The position numbers were made by a program, and so were the translations under genes. From assembly GCF_003384725.1 (NCBI RefSeq), contig NZ_QNVV01000027.1, positions 1 to 48,696 of the forward strand: a stretch of 48,696 nt of DNA. The letters run 5' to 3'. The notes under the pieces are model-generated. The model was not told the DNA's origin. It did not search any database and was given only the letters and a program-made list of their open reading frames with translations. The first letter of the stretch is position 1. Each line of letters opens with the position of its first letter. Below are positions 8,193 to 17,057 of the stretch, piece by piece. Source of the DNA: Chryseobacterium pennipullorum. GTDB lineage: Bacteria > Bacteroidota > Bacteroidia > Flavobacteriales > Weeksellaceae.

Positions 8193-11100
8193 TGATAAAA
8201 AACTTTATTAACAGACCGGTTTTATCTACCGTAATCTCAATCTTGATTGTGATTCTCGGTATTTTAGGACTGATCTCGTTACCGGTTACCCAATATCCGG
8301 ATATTGCACCGCCTACAGTGAGTGTTTCTGCAAACTATACAGGAGCCAATGCTGAAACGGTGATGAAAAGTGTAGTCGTGCCTTTAGAAGAACAAATCAA
8401 CGGGGTGGAAGGAATGGATTATATCACTTCCAGTGCCGGAAACGACGGTTCTGCCCAGATCCAGGTATTCTTCAAACAGGGAATAGACCCGGATATTGCA
8501 GCGGTAAACGTACAAAACCGTGTGGCCAGAGCAACACCTCTTTTGCCTTCCGAAGTAACGAGATCGGGAGTGGTTACCCAGAAGCAGCAGACCAGTGCCC
8601 TGATGTATATGTCTTTTTATTCTGAAAATAAAGACCTTGATGATGTATACCTTCAGAACTTTTTGAATATTAATATTATTCCCAATCTTAAAAGGGTAAA
8701 TGGTGTAGGGGATGCCAACGTTTTCGGGGGTAAAAACTACTCGATGAGAATCTGGCTGGATCCGGCAAAAATGGCTGCCTATAGTGTAACTCCCACAGAT
8801 GTTACCAATGCCATCAACGAGCAGAGTAGAGAAGCTGCTGCGGGTTCTATTGGCCAAAACAGCGGAAGCTCATTTGAATATATCATCAAATATGTAGGAA
8901 AGTTCAACGATAAGGAGCAGTATGATAATATCATCATTAAATCTCTTGCAAGCGGACAAAACCTGATGCTGAAAGACGTCGCTAAGGTAGAACTGGCGGG
9001 ACAGTCTTATTCCGGTATTGGGGAAAACGGAAATAACCCTTCCATCAGTATGGGGATCTTCCAGACTCCCGGATCTAATGCACAGGAGATTATTAAGAAT
9101 ATCAAAGATTATCTGAAGTCTGCAGAAAGTACTTTTCCGCAGGGAATAAAATACACTTTTAACTTTGATACGAACGAGTTCCTTGAAGCTTCTATTGAAA
9201 AGGTAGTACATACCCTGATTGAAGCCTTCATCCTTGTATTTATTGTAGTGTATATCTTCCTTCAGGATTTCAGATCTACTTTGATTCCGGCCATCGCAGT
9301 TCCGGTATCTATTGTAGGGGCATTTTTCTTCTTGAATCTCTTCGGATATTCATTAAACCTGCTCACCCTGTTTGCATTGGTACTTGCCATCGGTATTGTG
9401 GTGGATGACGCCATCGTCGTCGTCGAGGCCGTTCATGCCAAGATGGAGCATGGTATTTCGGATGCCAAGAAAGCCACCGTGGAAGCGATGGATGAGATTA
9501 CAGGGGCGATTATTTCAATTACTTTGGTAATGGCAGCGGTATTTATTCCCGTTACCTTTATTACAGGGCCTACAGGGGTATTCTACCAGCAGTTTGGGAT
9601 TACACTGATCATTGCGATCATCATTTCTGCGATTAATGCATTAACGTTGAGTCCTGTGTTATGTTCATTATTCCTAAAACCTCACGAAGCACATCATGCA
9701 GAATATAAGAATTTAAACCTGTTACAGAAGTTCTTCTATAAGTTTAATATTGCTTTTAAAACAACCACTGAACGTTATGGAAGAGGGTTTGTTTTCCTGT
9801 TAAGACACAAATGGGTTACCCTTATTATTTTTGCTGTTACCGGAGGGATCTTATTCTGGGCAAGCAGCAGCATGAAGAAAGGATTTGTACCTACCGAAGA
9901 CAGAGGGATCATCTTTACAGATGTTCAGCTTCCTCCGGGAGCTTCAATGGAAAGAACCTACAATGCCCTGAAAACACTTCAGGCCAAAGCAATGAAAGTT
10001 CCTGGTGTACAGAATGTAACGATTTCTACCGGAAGAGGATTCTTATCCGGAAACGGAAGCAATAACGGTCTGGCCTTTGTTAAGCTGAAACCGTTCGAAG
10101 AAAGAAAAAAAGATGGCCAGACTTCTGAAGATATCACCAAAAAATTATTCGGAATTGTGGGAGCTGTTCCGGATGCTAAAGTAGTATTCTTCCAACCTCC
10201 AAGTGTACCAGGTTTTGGGAGTAGTGCAGGTTTTGAAATGGTATTGCTTGATAAATCCGGAGGTGAATATGCGGAACTGGATGCCAAAACCAATGAATTC
10301 ATCGGTAAGCTGATGCAGAGACCGGAAATTCAATTTGCTCAAACTTCATTTAACACCAGATATCCTCAGTATCAAATGGAGATTAATGTTCCTCTGAGCA
10401 AGCAGCTTGGGGTTTCTGTAAATGAAATTCTGGCCACGATGCAGGGGTATATTGGAGGTATTTATACTGCCGACTTTACCAAATATGGTAAACAGTTTAG
10501 GGTAATGGTTCAGGCACTTCCTGAAAACAGGAAGAATATAGAAAACCTAAACGAGCTTTATGTAAGAACTGGTTCAGGTATCATGTCTCCCATTTCACAA
10601 TTTGTAACCCTTACCAAAGCGTACGGACCACAATCTGTAAGCCGGTATAACTTGTTTACCTCTGTGAAAGTAACGGGAGCGAACTCTGAAGGATACAGTT
10701 CCGGGGATGCCATTACCGCTGTACAGCAGGTGGCCAATGAAACGCTGAATCAAAATTACGCAGTAGAATTTACAGGGTTGACGAGAGAAGAGTTAAATTC
10801 CGGATCTCAGACGCTTTTGATCTTTGCATTGAGTTTAATTTTTGTCTACTTTATTCTTTCGGCCCAGTATGAAAGTTATATCCTTCCGCTGGTTGTTGTC
10901 ATCTCTCTTCCTTTAGGGGTAATGGGAGCTTACCTGGGACAGAAGGTGATGGGTCTGGAAAATAACATTTACTTCCAGATCGCACTGATCATGTTGGTAG
11001 GACTACTGGCGAAAAATGCGATCCTTATCGTCGAATTTGCCGTTCAAAGAAGGCATCATGGTGAAACGATCGTCATGTCTGCCATCAATGCAGCTAAAGC

Positions 11101-11338
11101 AAGGGTACGACCAATTCTAATGACCTCTTTCGCCTTTATCTTTGGTCTTTTACCATTGGTTCTGGCAAGTGGAATCGGAGCGGTAGGTAACAGGTCCATT
11201 GCTACCGGAGCTGCTATCGGATTATTGATCGGAACCATCCTGGGGCTGTTCGTGATTCCTGTATTGTATGTGATTTTCGAAACACTGCAGGAGAAGATCA
11301 AACCTATTAAAAAAGAAGATATCAATTTAGCAGAATAA
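8192..11338 (+). CDS. RND multidrug efflux permease, HAE1/AcrB type
   Basis: This 1048-residue proton-driven inner-membrane pump is full length for the HAE1 family. The N-terminus FINRPVLSTVISILIVILG begins TM1. The porter domain opens with PDIAPPTVSVSANYTGANAE, and TM4 carries the proton-relay Asp pair in AIGIVVDDAIVVVEA. A second pseudo-symmetrical half has TM7-12 (LLIFALSLIFVYFILSAQYE, LVGLLAKNAILIVEFA with the conserved Lys). Composition fits a drug or small amphiphile exporter rather than a metal pump. The exact substrates cannot be deduced. It is translationally coupled to the adaptor upstream. Confidence 0.95.
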   Translation: MIKNFINRPVLSTVISILIVILGILGLISLPVTQYPDIAPPTVSVSANYTGANAETVMKSVVVPLEEQINGVEGMDYITSSAGNDGSAQIQVFFKQGIDPDIAAVNVQNRVARATPLLPSEVTRSGVVTQKQQTSALMYMSFYSENKDLDDVYLQNFLNINIIPNLKRVNGVGDANVFGGKNYSMRIWLDPAKMAAYSVTPTDVTNAINEQSREAAAGSIGQNSGSSFEYIIKYVGKFNDKEQYDNIIIKSLASGQNLMLKDVAKVELAGQSYSGIGENGNNPSISMGIFQTPGSNAQEIIKNIKDYLKSAESTFPQGIKYTFNFDTNEFLEASIEKVVHTLIEAFILVFIVVYIFLQDFRSTLIPAIAVPVSIVGAFFFLNLFGYSLNLLTLFALVLAIGIVVDDAIVVVEAVHAKMEHGISDAKKATVEAMDEITGAIISITLVMAAVFIPVTFITGPTGVFYQQFGITLIIAIIISAINALTLSPVLCSLFLKPHEAHHAEYKNLNLLQKFFYKFNIAFKTTTERYGRGFVFLLRHKWVTLIIFAVTGGILFWASSSMKKGFVPTEDRGIIFTDVQLPPGASMERTYNALKTLQAKAMKVPGVQNVTISTGRGFLSGNGSNNGLAFVKLKPFEERKKDGQTSEDITKKLFGIVGAVPDAKVVFFQPPSVPGFGSSAGFEMVLLDKSGGEYAELDAKTNEFIGKLMQRPEIQFAQTSFNTRYPQYQMEINVPLSKQLGVSVNEILATMQGYIGGIYTADFTKYGKQFRVMVQALPENRKNIENLNELYVRTGSGIMSPISQFVTLTKAYGPQSVSRYNLFTSVKVTGANSEGYSSGDAITAVQQVANETLNQNYAVEFTGLTREELNSGSQTLLIFALSLIFVYFILSAQYESYILPLVVVISLPLGVMGAYLGQKVMGLENNIYFQIALIMLVGLLAKNAILIVEFAVQRRHHGETIVMSAINAAKARVRPILMTSFAFIFGLLPLVLASGIGAVGNRSIATGAAIGLLIGTILGLFVIPVLYVIFETLQEKIKPIKKEDINLAE

Positions 11339-11344
11339 AATTAA

Positions 11345-11427
11345 TTAGAGAAGTTAGAAGTTAGATAGTAGAGATTACTCTCAACACCTATCTAATTTCT
11401 GGCCTCTAACATCTAATTTCTAATTTT
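11345..11427. repeat. Low-complexity imperfect palindrome inside the efflux operon
   Basis: The pump-to-channel gap holds short reiterated words (GAAGTTAGAAGTTAGATAG, then CTATCTAATTTC and CTAACATCTAATTTCTAA) that fold back on one another. GAAGTTAGATAG matches CTATCTAATTTC with one G-T wobble. It resembles other filler segments in this window (12905-13010) and may act on mRNA stability between the two genes. Confidence 0.5.
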
Positions 11428-11432
11428 TTATA

Positions 11433-12848
11433 ATGAAGAGTTTATTAAACATCATAAAAGGAATCACTTTTTCAGTTTTCATATTGGGGGCCATCTCATC
11501 CTGTATGGCCAGGAAAGAATATGAAAGACCGAAGAACGTCGTAGACGAAAAGCTGTTCCGTACAGATATGCTTCCTTCAGACAGCACCAATATCGCAGAT
11601 ATTTCCTGGAAAGAGATATTTACCGATCCAATACTTCAGGGACATATTTCCAAAGCGCTGGAAAACAATCTGGACATCAGAATTGCCCTGCAGAGCATTA
11701 ACTCTGCTGAAGCTTACCTGAAGCAAAGTAAAGCTGCTTATCAGCCAACACTTTCCATTGGTCCCAACTATACCTTCCAGACTCAGTCCATCAACACACA
11801 GTTTGGGCAGATCATTGGAGAAAGACGGTATGTTAACCAGTTTGATATTACAGCGACTCTTGGATGGGAAGCTGATATCTGGGGAAAATTGAGGGCGCAG
11901 GAAAAAGCACAGCTGGCTACCTATTTGGGGACTGTTGCTGCCCATAAAGCCGTTAAAAGCAGTCTCGTATCTTCAATTGCCTCTGCATATTATCAATTGC
12001 TGACCTTTGATGCCCAGAAAAGAATTATTACAGAAACCATTGCAATAAGAGAAAGAAACCTTGAAACGACCAAAGCTTTAAAAACTTCAGGATCTCTTAC
12101 AGAAGTGGCGGTACAGCAGAGTGAAGCACTTGTTTTCAATGCAAAATCTCTATTGATTGACATTGATACGCAGATTCAGCTGCTTGAAAATACCATGAGT
12201 CTTCTGATGGGAGATTCATCACACAGTATACAGAGATCTACCCTGGAAGGTCAGAAACTTCCTATAGATCTTAAGCTTGGATATCCTGCACAACTACTGG
12301 CTAACCGTCCTGATGTGATGAGAGCAGAGTTTAATCTGATGAATGCCTTTGAACTAACCAATGCTGCAAAAGCTCAGTTTTATCCGACTTTCAAGATCAC
12401 AGGCTCAGGAGGAGTACAATCCGTAGATATTGATCATCTTTTCAGTGTCAATTCATTGTTTGCCAATGTGGTATCCGGACTGGCGCAGCCTATTCTCAAC
12501 AGAAGGGCAATCAAAACCAATTACGATGTGAGCCTTGCCAATCAGGAGACAGCCTATCTGGATTTCAGAAAGACAGTGCTTACAGCAGGGAAAGAAGTTT
12601 CCGATGCCATCAGAGTATTTTCCGTTCAGGATTCATTCATTGAACTGAAACAGAAAGAACTGAATGCCTACAAAAAGTCGGTGGATTATTCCCAGGAACT
12701 TGTGAATTACGGTATGGCAAACTATCTTGAAGTTTTGAATGCAAGTGTTAATTCATTGAATGCAGAACTTAATATTTCCAATGCACAATACAGTAAAATG
12801 AAAGCCGCTGTTGAGCTTTACCAGGCTCTGGGTGGTGGCTGGAAGTAA
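11433..12848 (+). CDS. TolC/NodT-family outer-membrane efflux lipoprotein
   Basis: This 471-residue protein has a lipoprotein signal (AISSC, Cys24) and the two repeated OEP halves typical of NodT channels: ISWKEIFTDPILQGHISKALENNLDIRIALQSI, then LGYPAQLLANRPDVMRAEFNLMNAFE with FYPTFKITGSGG. The C-terminal helical hairpin includes LVNYGMANYLEVLNASVNSLNAEL. It forms the outer-membrane exit duct of the RND system encoded just upstream. A 94-base gap with palindromic filler separates it from the pump gene. A terminator follows at 12874-12905. Confidence 0.93.
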   Translation: MKSLLNIIKGITFSVFILGAISSCMARKEYERPKNVVDEKLFRTDMLPSDSTNIADISWKEIFTDPILQGHISKALENNLDIRIALQSINSAEAYLKQSKAAYQPTLSIGPNYTFQTQSINTQFGQIIGERRYVNQFDITATLGWEADIWGKLRAQEKAQLATYLGTVAAHKAVKSSLVSSIASAYYQLLTFDAQKRIITETIAIRERNLETTKALKTSGSLTEVAVQQSEALVFNAKSLLIDIDTQIQLLENTMSLLMGDSSHSIQRSTLEGQKLPIDLKLGYPAQLLANRPDVMRAEFNLMNAFELTNAAKAQFYPTFKITGSGGVQSVDIDHLFSVNSLFANVVSGLAQPILNRRAIKTNYDVSLANQETAYLDFRKTVLTAGKEVSDAIRVFSVQDSFIELKQKELNAYKKSVDYSQELVNYGMANYLEVLNASVNSLNAELNISNAQYSKMKAAVELYQALGGGWK

Positions 12849-12873
12849 CCGTATCTTGTCATTTAATATCATA

Positions 12874-12905
12874 AAAACGTATGTCATTGGGCATGCGTTT
12901 TTTTG
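12874..12905 (+). terminator. Terminator of the RND efflux operon
   Basis: AAAACGTATG (12874-12883) pairs with CATGCGTTTT (12892-12901) in a 10-bp stem with one G-T pair, followed by T residues. Confidence 0.8.
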
Positions 12906-13010
12906 TTGGAGGCTGGAGGTAGGGGGAGGAAAGTTATTATAGTTGAGGGTGAAAATAGTCAGAAGCCTTGCGTCAAATAGTAACATCCTGCTTCTGGCTT
13001 CTGACTTCCA
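12905..13010. repeat. Purine-rich filler with a 10-bp inverted repeat
   Basis: GTCAGAAGCC (12958-12967) is the perfect reverse complement of GGCTTCTGAC (12996-13005), with a 28-base spacer. The preceding bases are GGAGG-rich. It looks like a dispersed intergenic element of this genome rather than a terminator, since no T-run follows immediately. Confidence 0.5.
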
Positions 13011-13058
13011 TCTTTTTAAAAGTGTTAAAAATAAAATTCCACTTGTATATATGTATTT

Positions 13059-13070
13059 AACTACGTAGTT
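13059..13070. promoter_or_regulatory. Putative MarR operator palindrome
   Basis: AACTACGTAGTT is a perfect 12-bp palindrome, 24 bases before the GNAT start codon at 13094. The second gene of that pair encodes a MarR-type regulator, and such regulators bind short palindromes overlapping their own promoter. Autoregulation is inferred, not shown. Confidence 0.45.
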
Positions 13071-13093
13071 TTATACTTTAAAATTTAAACACT

Positions 13094-13585
13094 ATGAAAT
13101 TACAAATACATCCTATAGGAAATTCTTATTCGGAACAGGCCATTGATCTCATTCTTACGATTCAGCAAAAAGAGTTTAATGTTCCGCTTACAATCCATGA
13201 TCAGCCGGATCTTCTTGAGATTGAAAGTTTTTATACCGAAGCTGGAGGGAACTTTTGGGGCGCTTTTATAGAGGGAGAACTGGTAGGAACTATTGCTTTG
13301 CTCAAATTTGATAAGAGGGAAGGAGCGATCAGAAAAATGTTTGTGAAAAAAGATTTCCGGGGAATAGAGCTGAATATCGCACAGGAACTGCTGGAGATTT
13401 TACTTTCTTTCTGTCGGGAAAACGGAATAGATAATGTATATTTGGGAACCATCACAATATTGAAAGCTGCTCAGCGTTTTTACGAACGGAACAACTTTGA
13501 AAAGATTGAGAAAGAAAAGCTTCCGGCTCAATTTCCATTAATGGGTTCTGACGATATTTTTTATCATTTAAATACCACTTTATGA
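13094..13585 (+). CDS. GNAT-family N-acetyltransferase
   Basis: This 163-residue GNAT enzyme has an N-terminal helix (SEQAIDLILTIQQKEF) and strands with FWGAFIEGELVGTIALLKF. The acetyl-CoA segment is EGAIRKMFVKKDFRGIELNIAQELLE (about 77-102), where the usual Q/R-x-x-G-x-G/A loop is the variant KDFRGIE, and the C-terminus ends in the typical AAQRFYERNNFEKI. The gene overlaps the next by four bases (ATGA), so it is co-translated with a MarR regulator. Such pairs commonly form small self-controlled units. The substrate is unknown. Confidence 0.83.
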   Translation: MKLQIHPIGNSYSEQAIDLILTIQQKEFNVPLTIHDQPDLLEIESFYTEAGGNFWGAFIEGELVGTIALLKFDKREGAIRKMFVKKDFRGIELNIAQELLEILLSFCRENGIDNVYLGTITILKAAQRFYERNNFEKIEKEKLPAQFPLMGSDDIFYHLNTTL

Positions 13586-14061
13586 ATGTGATCAACGAAG
13601 CGGGAATACTTGCTATTTCTACCAGGCTGCACCGTCTGAGTGAACAATTAAGGAAAGATGGAGCGATGATTTACAAAGCATTTGGGATAGATTTTGAACT
13701 CAAATGGTTCCCGGTCATCTTTACCATATACAAGAAAGAAACAGCAAGTGTGGTTGAAATTGCTAATGAAATTGGATATACCCATCCTTCTACCATAACT
13801 CTGCTTAAAGAACTTGAGAAACTCAAAATTTTAGAATGGAAAAAAGATATCAGTGATGAGCGTAAAAGGCTCTTTCTGTTAACACCTAAAGGTATGGAGC
13901 TGGTTGAAAAAATGAAACCTGTCTGGGAATTGGTTGCCATCGTTTTGAGTGAGATCGCGGATAATGAAAATAACCTCCTGAAAGCCATTAATGAAACGGA
14001 AGAAAAAATTGCCAGCCAGTCTTTCTATCAGAGAGCAATGCAGCTTAAGAAGAGCGACTGA
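13582..14061 (+). CDS. MarR-family transcriptional regulator
   Basis: This 159-residue winged-helix protein has the MarR layout: an N-terminal dimerisation helix, FPVIFTIYKKETASVVEIANEIGY as helix-turn-helix entry, the recognition helix (THPSTITLLKELEKL) and the wing with DERKRLFLLTPKGMEL. The start codon overlaps the stop of the GNAT gene (ATGA). A palindrome upstream of the pair at 13059-13070 is a plausible operator. The ligand cannot be inferred. Confidence 0.87.
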   Translation: MNVINEAGILAISTRLHRLSEQLRKDGAMIYKAFGIDFELKWFPVIFTIYKKETASVVEIANEIGYTHPSTITLLKELEKLKILEWKKDISDERKRLFLLTPKGMELVEKMKPVWELVAIVLSEIADNENNLLKAINETEEKIASQSFYQRAMQLKKSD

Positions 14062-14113
14062 TAAATAAGCCTGTTATTTTTTTATGTTAAATCACTGTGG
14101 GAAGATTTGTTGT

Positions 14114-14121
14114 TATATTTG
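14114..14121 (+). promoter_or_regulatory. Minus-7 element before the GG-leader peptide gene
   Basis: TATATTTG matches TAnnTTTG exactly, 25 bases before the start codon at 14147. No TTG is found at the usual minus-33 distance. Confidence 0.5.
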
Positions 14122-14146
14122 CAATCTAACAAACTAATTCAAAACC

Positions 14147-14302
14147 ATGAAAAACTTAAAAAAAGTTTCAAGAAATCAATTAAAGCAGGTAAACGGTGGA
14201 CAAAAAATATGTCCTCAGGGATGGAAACAGATGCATTGCCCTAACAGCCCGATACCTCAATGTTATTCCGATCAATTGACATTAGAGTGTCCTGACTTTT
14301 AA
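14147..14302 (+). CDS. Bacteriocin-like GG-leader peptide, 51 residues
   Basis: The ORF begins MKNLKKVSRNQLKQVNGG, which is the Bacteroidota type of double-glycine leader (MKNLKK-L/V-S-x-x-x-L-K-x-V/I-NGG). It is followed by a cysteine-rich 33-residue core with Cys at positions 22, 31, 39 and 48. In related genomes such ORFs are annotated as bacteriocin-like proteins. The leader suggests cleavage and export by a peptidase-containing ABC transporter, but none is encoded in this window and no modification enzyme is adjacent. It has a minus-7 box upstream and a terminator directly downstream, so it is a stand-alone unit. Confidence 0.8.
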   Translation: MKNLKKVSRNQLKQVNGGQKICPQGWKQMHCPNSPIPQCYSDQLTLECPDF

Positions 14303-14310
14303 AAATACAA

Positions 14311-14337
14311 TCCCTCAACCTGAGGGATTTTTTGTTT
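14311..14337 (+). terminator. Terminator of the GG-leader peptide gene
   Basis: TCCCTCA (14311-14317) pairs with TGAGGGA (14321-14327) and is followed by a T-run. Confidence 0.8.
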
Positions 14338-14395
14338 TTACTTAGTGAGAGAATACCTCACTTTAAAGATCATAAATCAACTGTATACCATAGAA

Positions 14396-14419
14396 GAACC
14401 CGCCAGTATTGGCGGGTTC
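14396..14419 (-). terminator. Hairpin after the TonB receptor gene
   Basis: GAACCCGCCA (14396-14405) pairs perfectly with TGGCGGGTTC (14410-14419) around a 4-base loop. It lies 29 bases beyond the stop of the minus-strand receptor gene. The T-tract is weak. Confidence 0.6.
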
Positions 14420-14447
14420 AATTGATTCATTATTAAATAAGATTTTA

Positions 14448-17057
14448 TTAGAATCTCAAAGTCGCTGCAACAGACCAGGTTCTTCCAAAGCCAAGGAATC
14501 CTGTATTCCCATCAGCAACACCCTGATAAACTCTGCCAGCTTCCTGGTACGTTCTTCCGGCATCCGGGCCATTGGCAATTTTGTCACCGGCGAAAATGTT
14601 GGAGCTTAATTCAGAAATATAATATTTGTTGAATACGTTGTATACATTCGCTCTTAATGTTAAAGATCTTTTCTGATCGATTACAAATTTATAAGAAGCA
14701 CCTACGTCAAATAAGTGATAACTCGGCAATTTTACGATTCCTCTTTCTCTATCTGCAGCAGTCAGGAAATTGATCGGATTGAACTGCGCATATAGCTTGT
14801 CATAATATTCCCAGTTGGCATCAACACTGAAAGCTTTGGTAACGTTATAGTCAACCCCAAGACTTGCTGTAGTTTGTGCTGCATCTCCAACTTTCAGATC
14901 TTTGATGTTGATCATTCCTGTGGCTCCGGATATTTCCTGATTATTCTGAACATCAAGAATATTGAAGTTTGCATTTCCTTTGTATTTCCAGTTTCCGAGA
15001 GACAACATCCCTCTCAATCTTAGGTTGGCAAAAGGTCTTGCTTTTGCTTCCAATTCTATTCCCTGATGTACCTGGCCTACGTTCAGTGCGTTATAGAAAT
15101 AAGCATTTCCTAAGCTTAACTGTGAAAATTTCGCTACATCCGCGGCAGTAGCATTGAATGTTCTGGAAATAAACCGGTCATCCCACTGTGTTCTGTACGC
15201 GTTAATATTCACATCGATATAACGGGATTTAAAGCCATATCCTAACTCAACAGAGAATATTCTTTCATTCTTTGCATCGTTGTAGATGTTTTGGTTAGAT
15301 GGGAACAGCGCATTGAATAACGGTTGTCTTGAAATCACTCCTGTGTTGAAAAATACATTGTGATGTTCATCAATATTATAGTTGGCTCCTCCTTTTACAA
15401 TATACCCGGTTTTATGATACCACTTGGTTTCCTGATTTCCGGGATTATACAGCATATAGTCTCTTCTCTTATAATATTGCTCAGAAACCGATCCCTGAAC
15501 GGATGCACTTAATTTTTCAGAGCTATATTCTATCATTCCGTAGACACCGGCCCATTTTACCAAACCTTCATTATGGAGGGATACTTTTTGAGCATTATTC
15601 AGCTTGGTAAGAGGTTCCGGCTTTACAGTACGATCAATGTAATAACCTTTTGGAGAATTTGCAGTACTGGAAACAAATAATGCATCGGATCCCAACATAT
15701 CGGTCACGATGTCATACAAAGCTCCTTTATACGTTTTTAGATCAATACCCCCGTTGAAAGTCCAGTTGTTTTTTTTGTAATTAAGATCTGCAATCACTCC
15801 GTACCAGTCATGTGCATTAATACTCTGTTTTCTTACGATACCATTGGTTCCGTTGAGAGTAGCAACATACATTCCGTTGTAATCACCCGGGGAGCCTGCA
15901 GGTGCCGTAAAGGTTCCTTTCTGGAAATTGTTTCCATTATAATCTGTTACCATACCTCCCTGGTTATAGCGGTAAATCATATCCCAGTTGATGGTACCGT
16001 CTCCGCCTTGCCCATAATTCATGAAGTTCATGGTTTGTCCGTTAGCGTTTTTAATGGAACCGTTAAGTCCGGTACCGCCACCGCCACGACCCCATGAACC
16101 GTACACTACAGTAGATAGTTTCAGGTTGTCATTGATGGACCAGTCCCAGTTTAATGATGCGATTGGCTTGTGGTAAAAGTTAGGTGCTAGATTGAATTGA
16201 GAGCCGTTCAGCATTCCTGTCTGTGGATTGTATCTTCTTCCATAGGCATCAAGTTGGCGCAAGGTCGCTACATTGGCTCCGGTAGCGGAAGACCTTCTTG
16301 TGTCGTGTACCTGTGGTGCTCCCGTTGCAATTAAATTGAATGCATGTTTTTCATTAGGCTTAAATCCTGTAGAGAAGAACCATGAATAACCTTCCCCTTT
16401 GGTCCCGTTGATGTAACCATCACCCTGCCAGCGGGAAAGCAATACAGTTGTTGCCCATTTGTTTTTTAATCCTGAAGAGTACATTGCTGATAATCTGGAA
16501 TAATTGTCGTTTCCGGCTTCCGCCTTTATCATAGCTTTTTGTTCAGAATCGGTAGCTTTGGTCGTGATATTGATGGTTCCTCCTACGGACGGAACTACAA
16601 ATTTGGAAGCTCCCAAACCTCTCTGAATCTGAATGGAGCTTGCAATGTCTGCCAGACCGGTCCAGTTAGACCAGTACACAGTGCCTCCCTGCATGTCGTT
16701 AACAGGTTGCCCGTTGATGATAACCGCAATGTTAGCACCATCAAAACCTCTCATGTTAATTCTACTGTCTCCGAATCCACCACCTACTTTGGTAACGTAA
16801 ACAGAAGGTGTAGACTTCATAATTTCAGGAAATTCTCTATTTCCCAGTTTCTCCTGAATTTCCGCTGCCTTAATCGTGGAAACTGCAACAGGAGTTTTTC
16901 TTTCTTTGGCTGTTTGGGAAAGATTTCTTCCGACCAACATCACCTCATCAATAGATTTGGATTTTTCTAAAGAATCCTTCGTACTCTGCCCGTAGTACAG
17001 GGCTGCCGTAGGCAATACAAGCGCTATAAGGATGCGCTTTTTAAAAATAATGCTCAT
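14448..17057 (-). CDS. TonB-dependent outer-membrane receptor
   Basis: This 869-residue protein has a signal peptide (MSIIFKKRILIALVLPTAALYYGQ). The plug domain lies at about 35-165 and includes RKTPVAVSTIKAAEIQ, STPSVYVTKVGGGFGDSRINMRGFDGANIAVIINGQPV and PSVGGTINITTK. A long beta-barrel follows, ending in the aromatic outer-membrane signature WSVAATLRF. The N-terminal carboxypeptidase-like repeat common in SusC-type receptors is absent, so it resembles siderophore or metal-complex receptors more than glycan importers. No lipoprotein partner (SusD-like) is adjacent. The minus-strand upstream region has CATCTTTG near the start, close to a minus-7 element. The ligand is unknown. Confidence 0.92.
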   Translation of the reverse strand: MSIIFKKRILIALVLPTAALYYGQSTKDSLEKSKSIDEVMLVGRNLSQTAKERKTPVAVSTIKAAEIQEKLGNREFPEIMKSTPSVYVTKVGGGFGDSRINMRGFDGANIAVIINGQPVNDMQGGTVYWSNWTGLADIASSIQIQRGLGASKFVVPSVGGTINITTKATDSEQKAMIKAEAGNDNYSRLSAMYSSGLKNKWATTVLLSRWQGDGYINGTKGEGYSWFFSTGFKPNEKHAFNLIATGAPQVHDTRRSSATGANVATLRQLDAYGRRYNPQTGMLNGSQFNLAPNFYHKPIASLNWDWSINDNLKLSTVVYGSWGRGGGGTGLNGSIKNANGQTMNFMNYGQGGDGTINWDMIYRYNQGGMVTDYNGNNFQKGTFTAPAGSPGDYNGMYVATLNGTNGIVRKQSINAHDWYGVIADLNYKKNNWTFNGGIDLKTYKGALYDIVTDMLGSDALFVSSTANSPKGYYIDRTVKPEPLTKLNNAQKVSLHNEGLVKWAGVYGMIEYSSEKLSASVQGSVSEQYYKRRDYMLYNPGNQETKWYHKTGYIVKGGANYNIDEHHNVFFNTGVISRQPLFNALFPSNQNIYNDAKNERIFSVELGYGFKSRYIDVNINAYRTQWDDRFISRTFNATAADVAKFSQLSLGNAYFYNALNVGQVHQGIELEAKARPFANLRLRGMLSLGNWKYKGNANFNILDVQNNQEISGATGMINIKDLKVGDAAQTTASLGVDYNVTKAFSVDANWEYYDKLYAQFNPINFLTAADRERGIVKLPSYHLFDVGASYKFVIDQKRSLTLRANVYNVFNKYYISELSSNIFAGDKIANGPDAGRTYQEAGRVYQGVADGNTGFLGFGRTWSVAATLRF

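Noticed and set aside
9811..10065. Alternative-frame ORFs inside the RND pump and other large genes
   Set aside because: They are frames overlapping well-supported genes and have no protein-family features.
14396..14419. Hairpin as part of the GG-leader peptide transcript
   Set aside because: That gene already has its own terminator at 14311-14337. The hairpin sits at the expected distance behind the minus-strand receptor gene.
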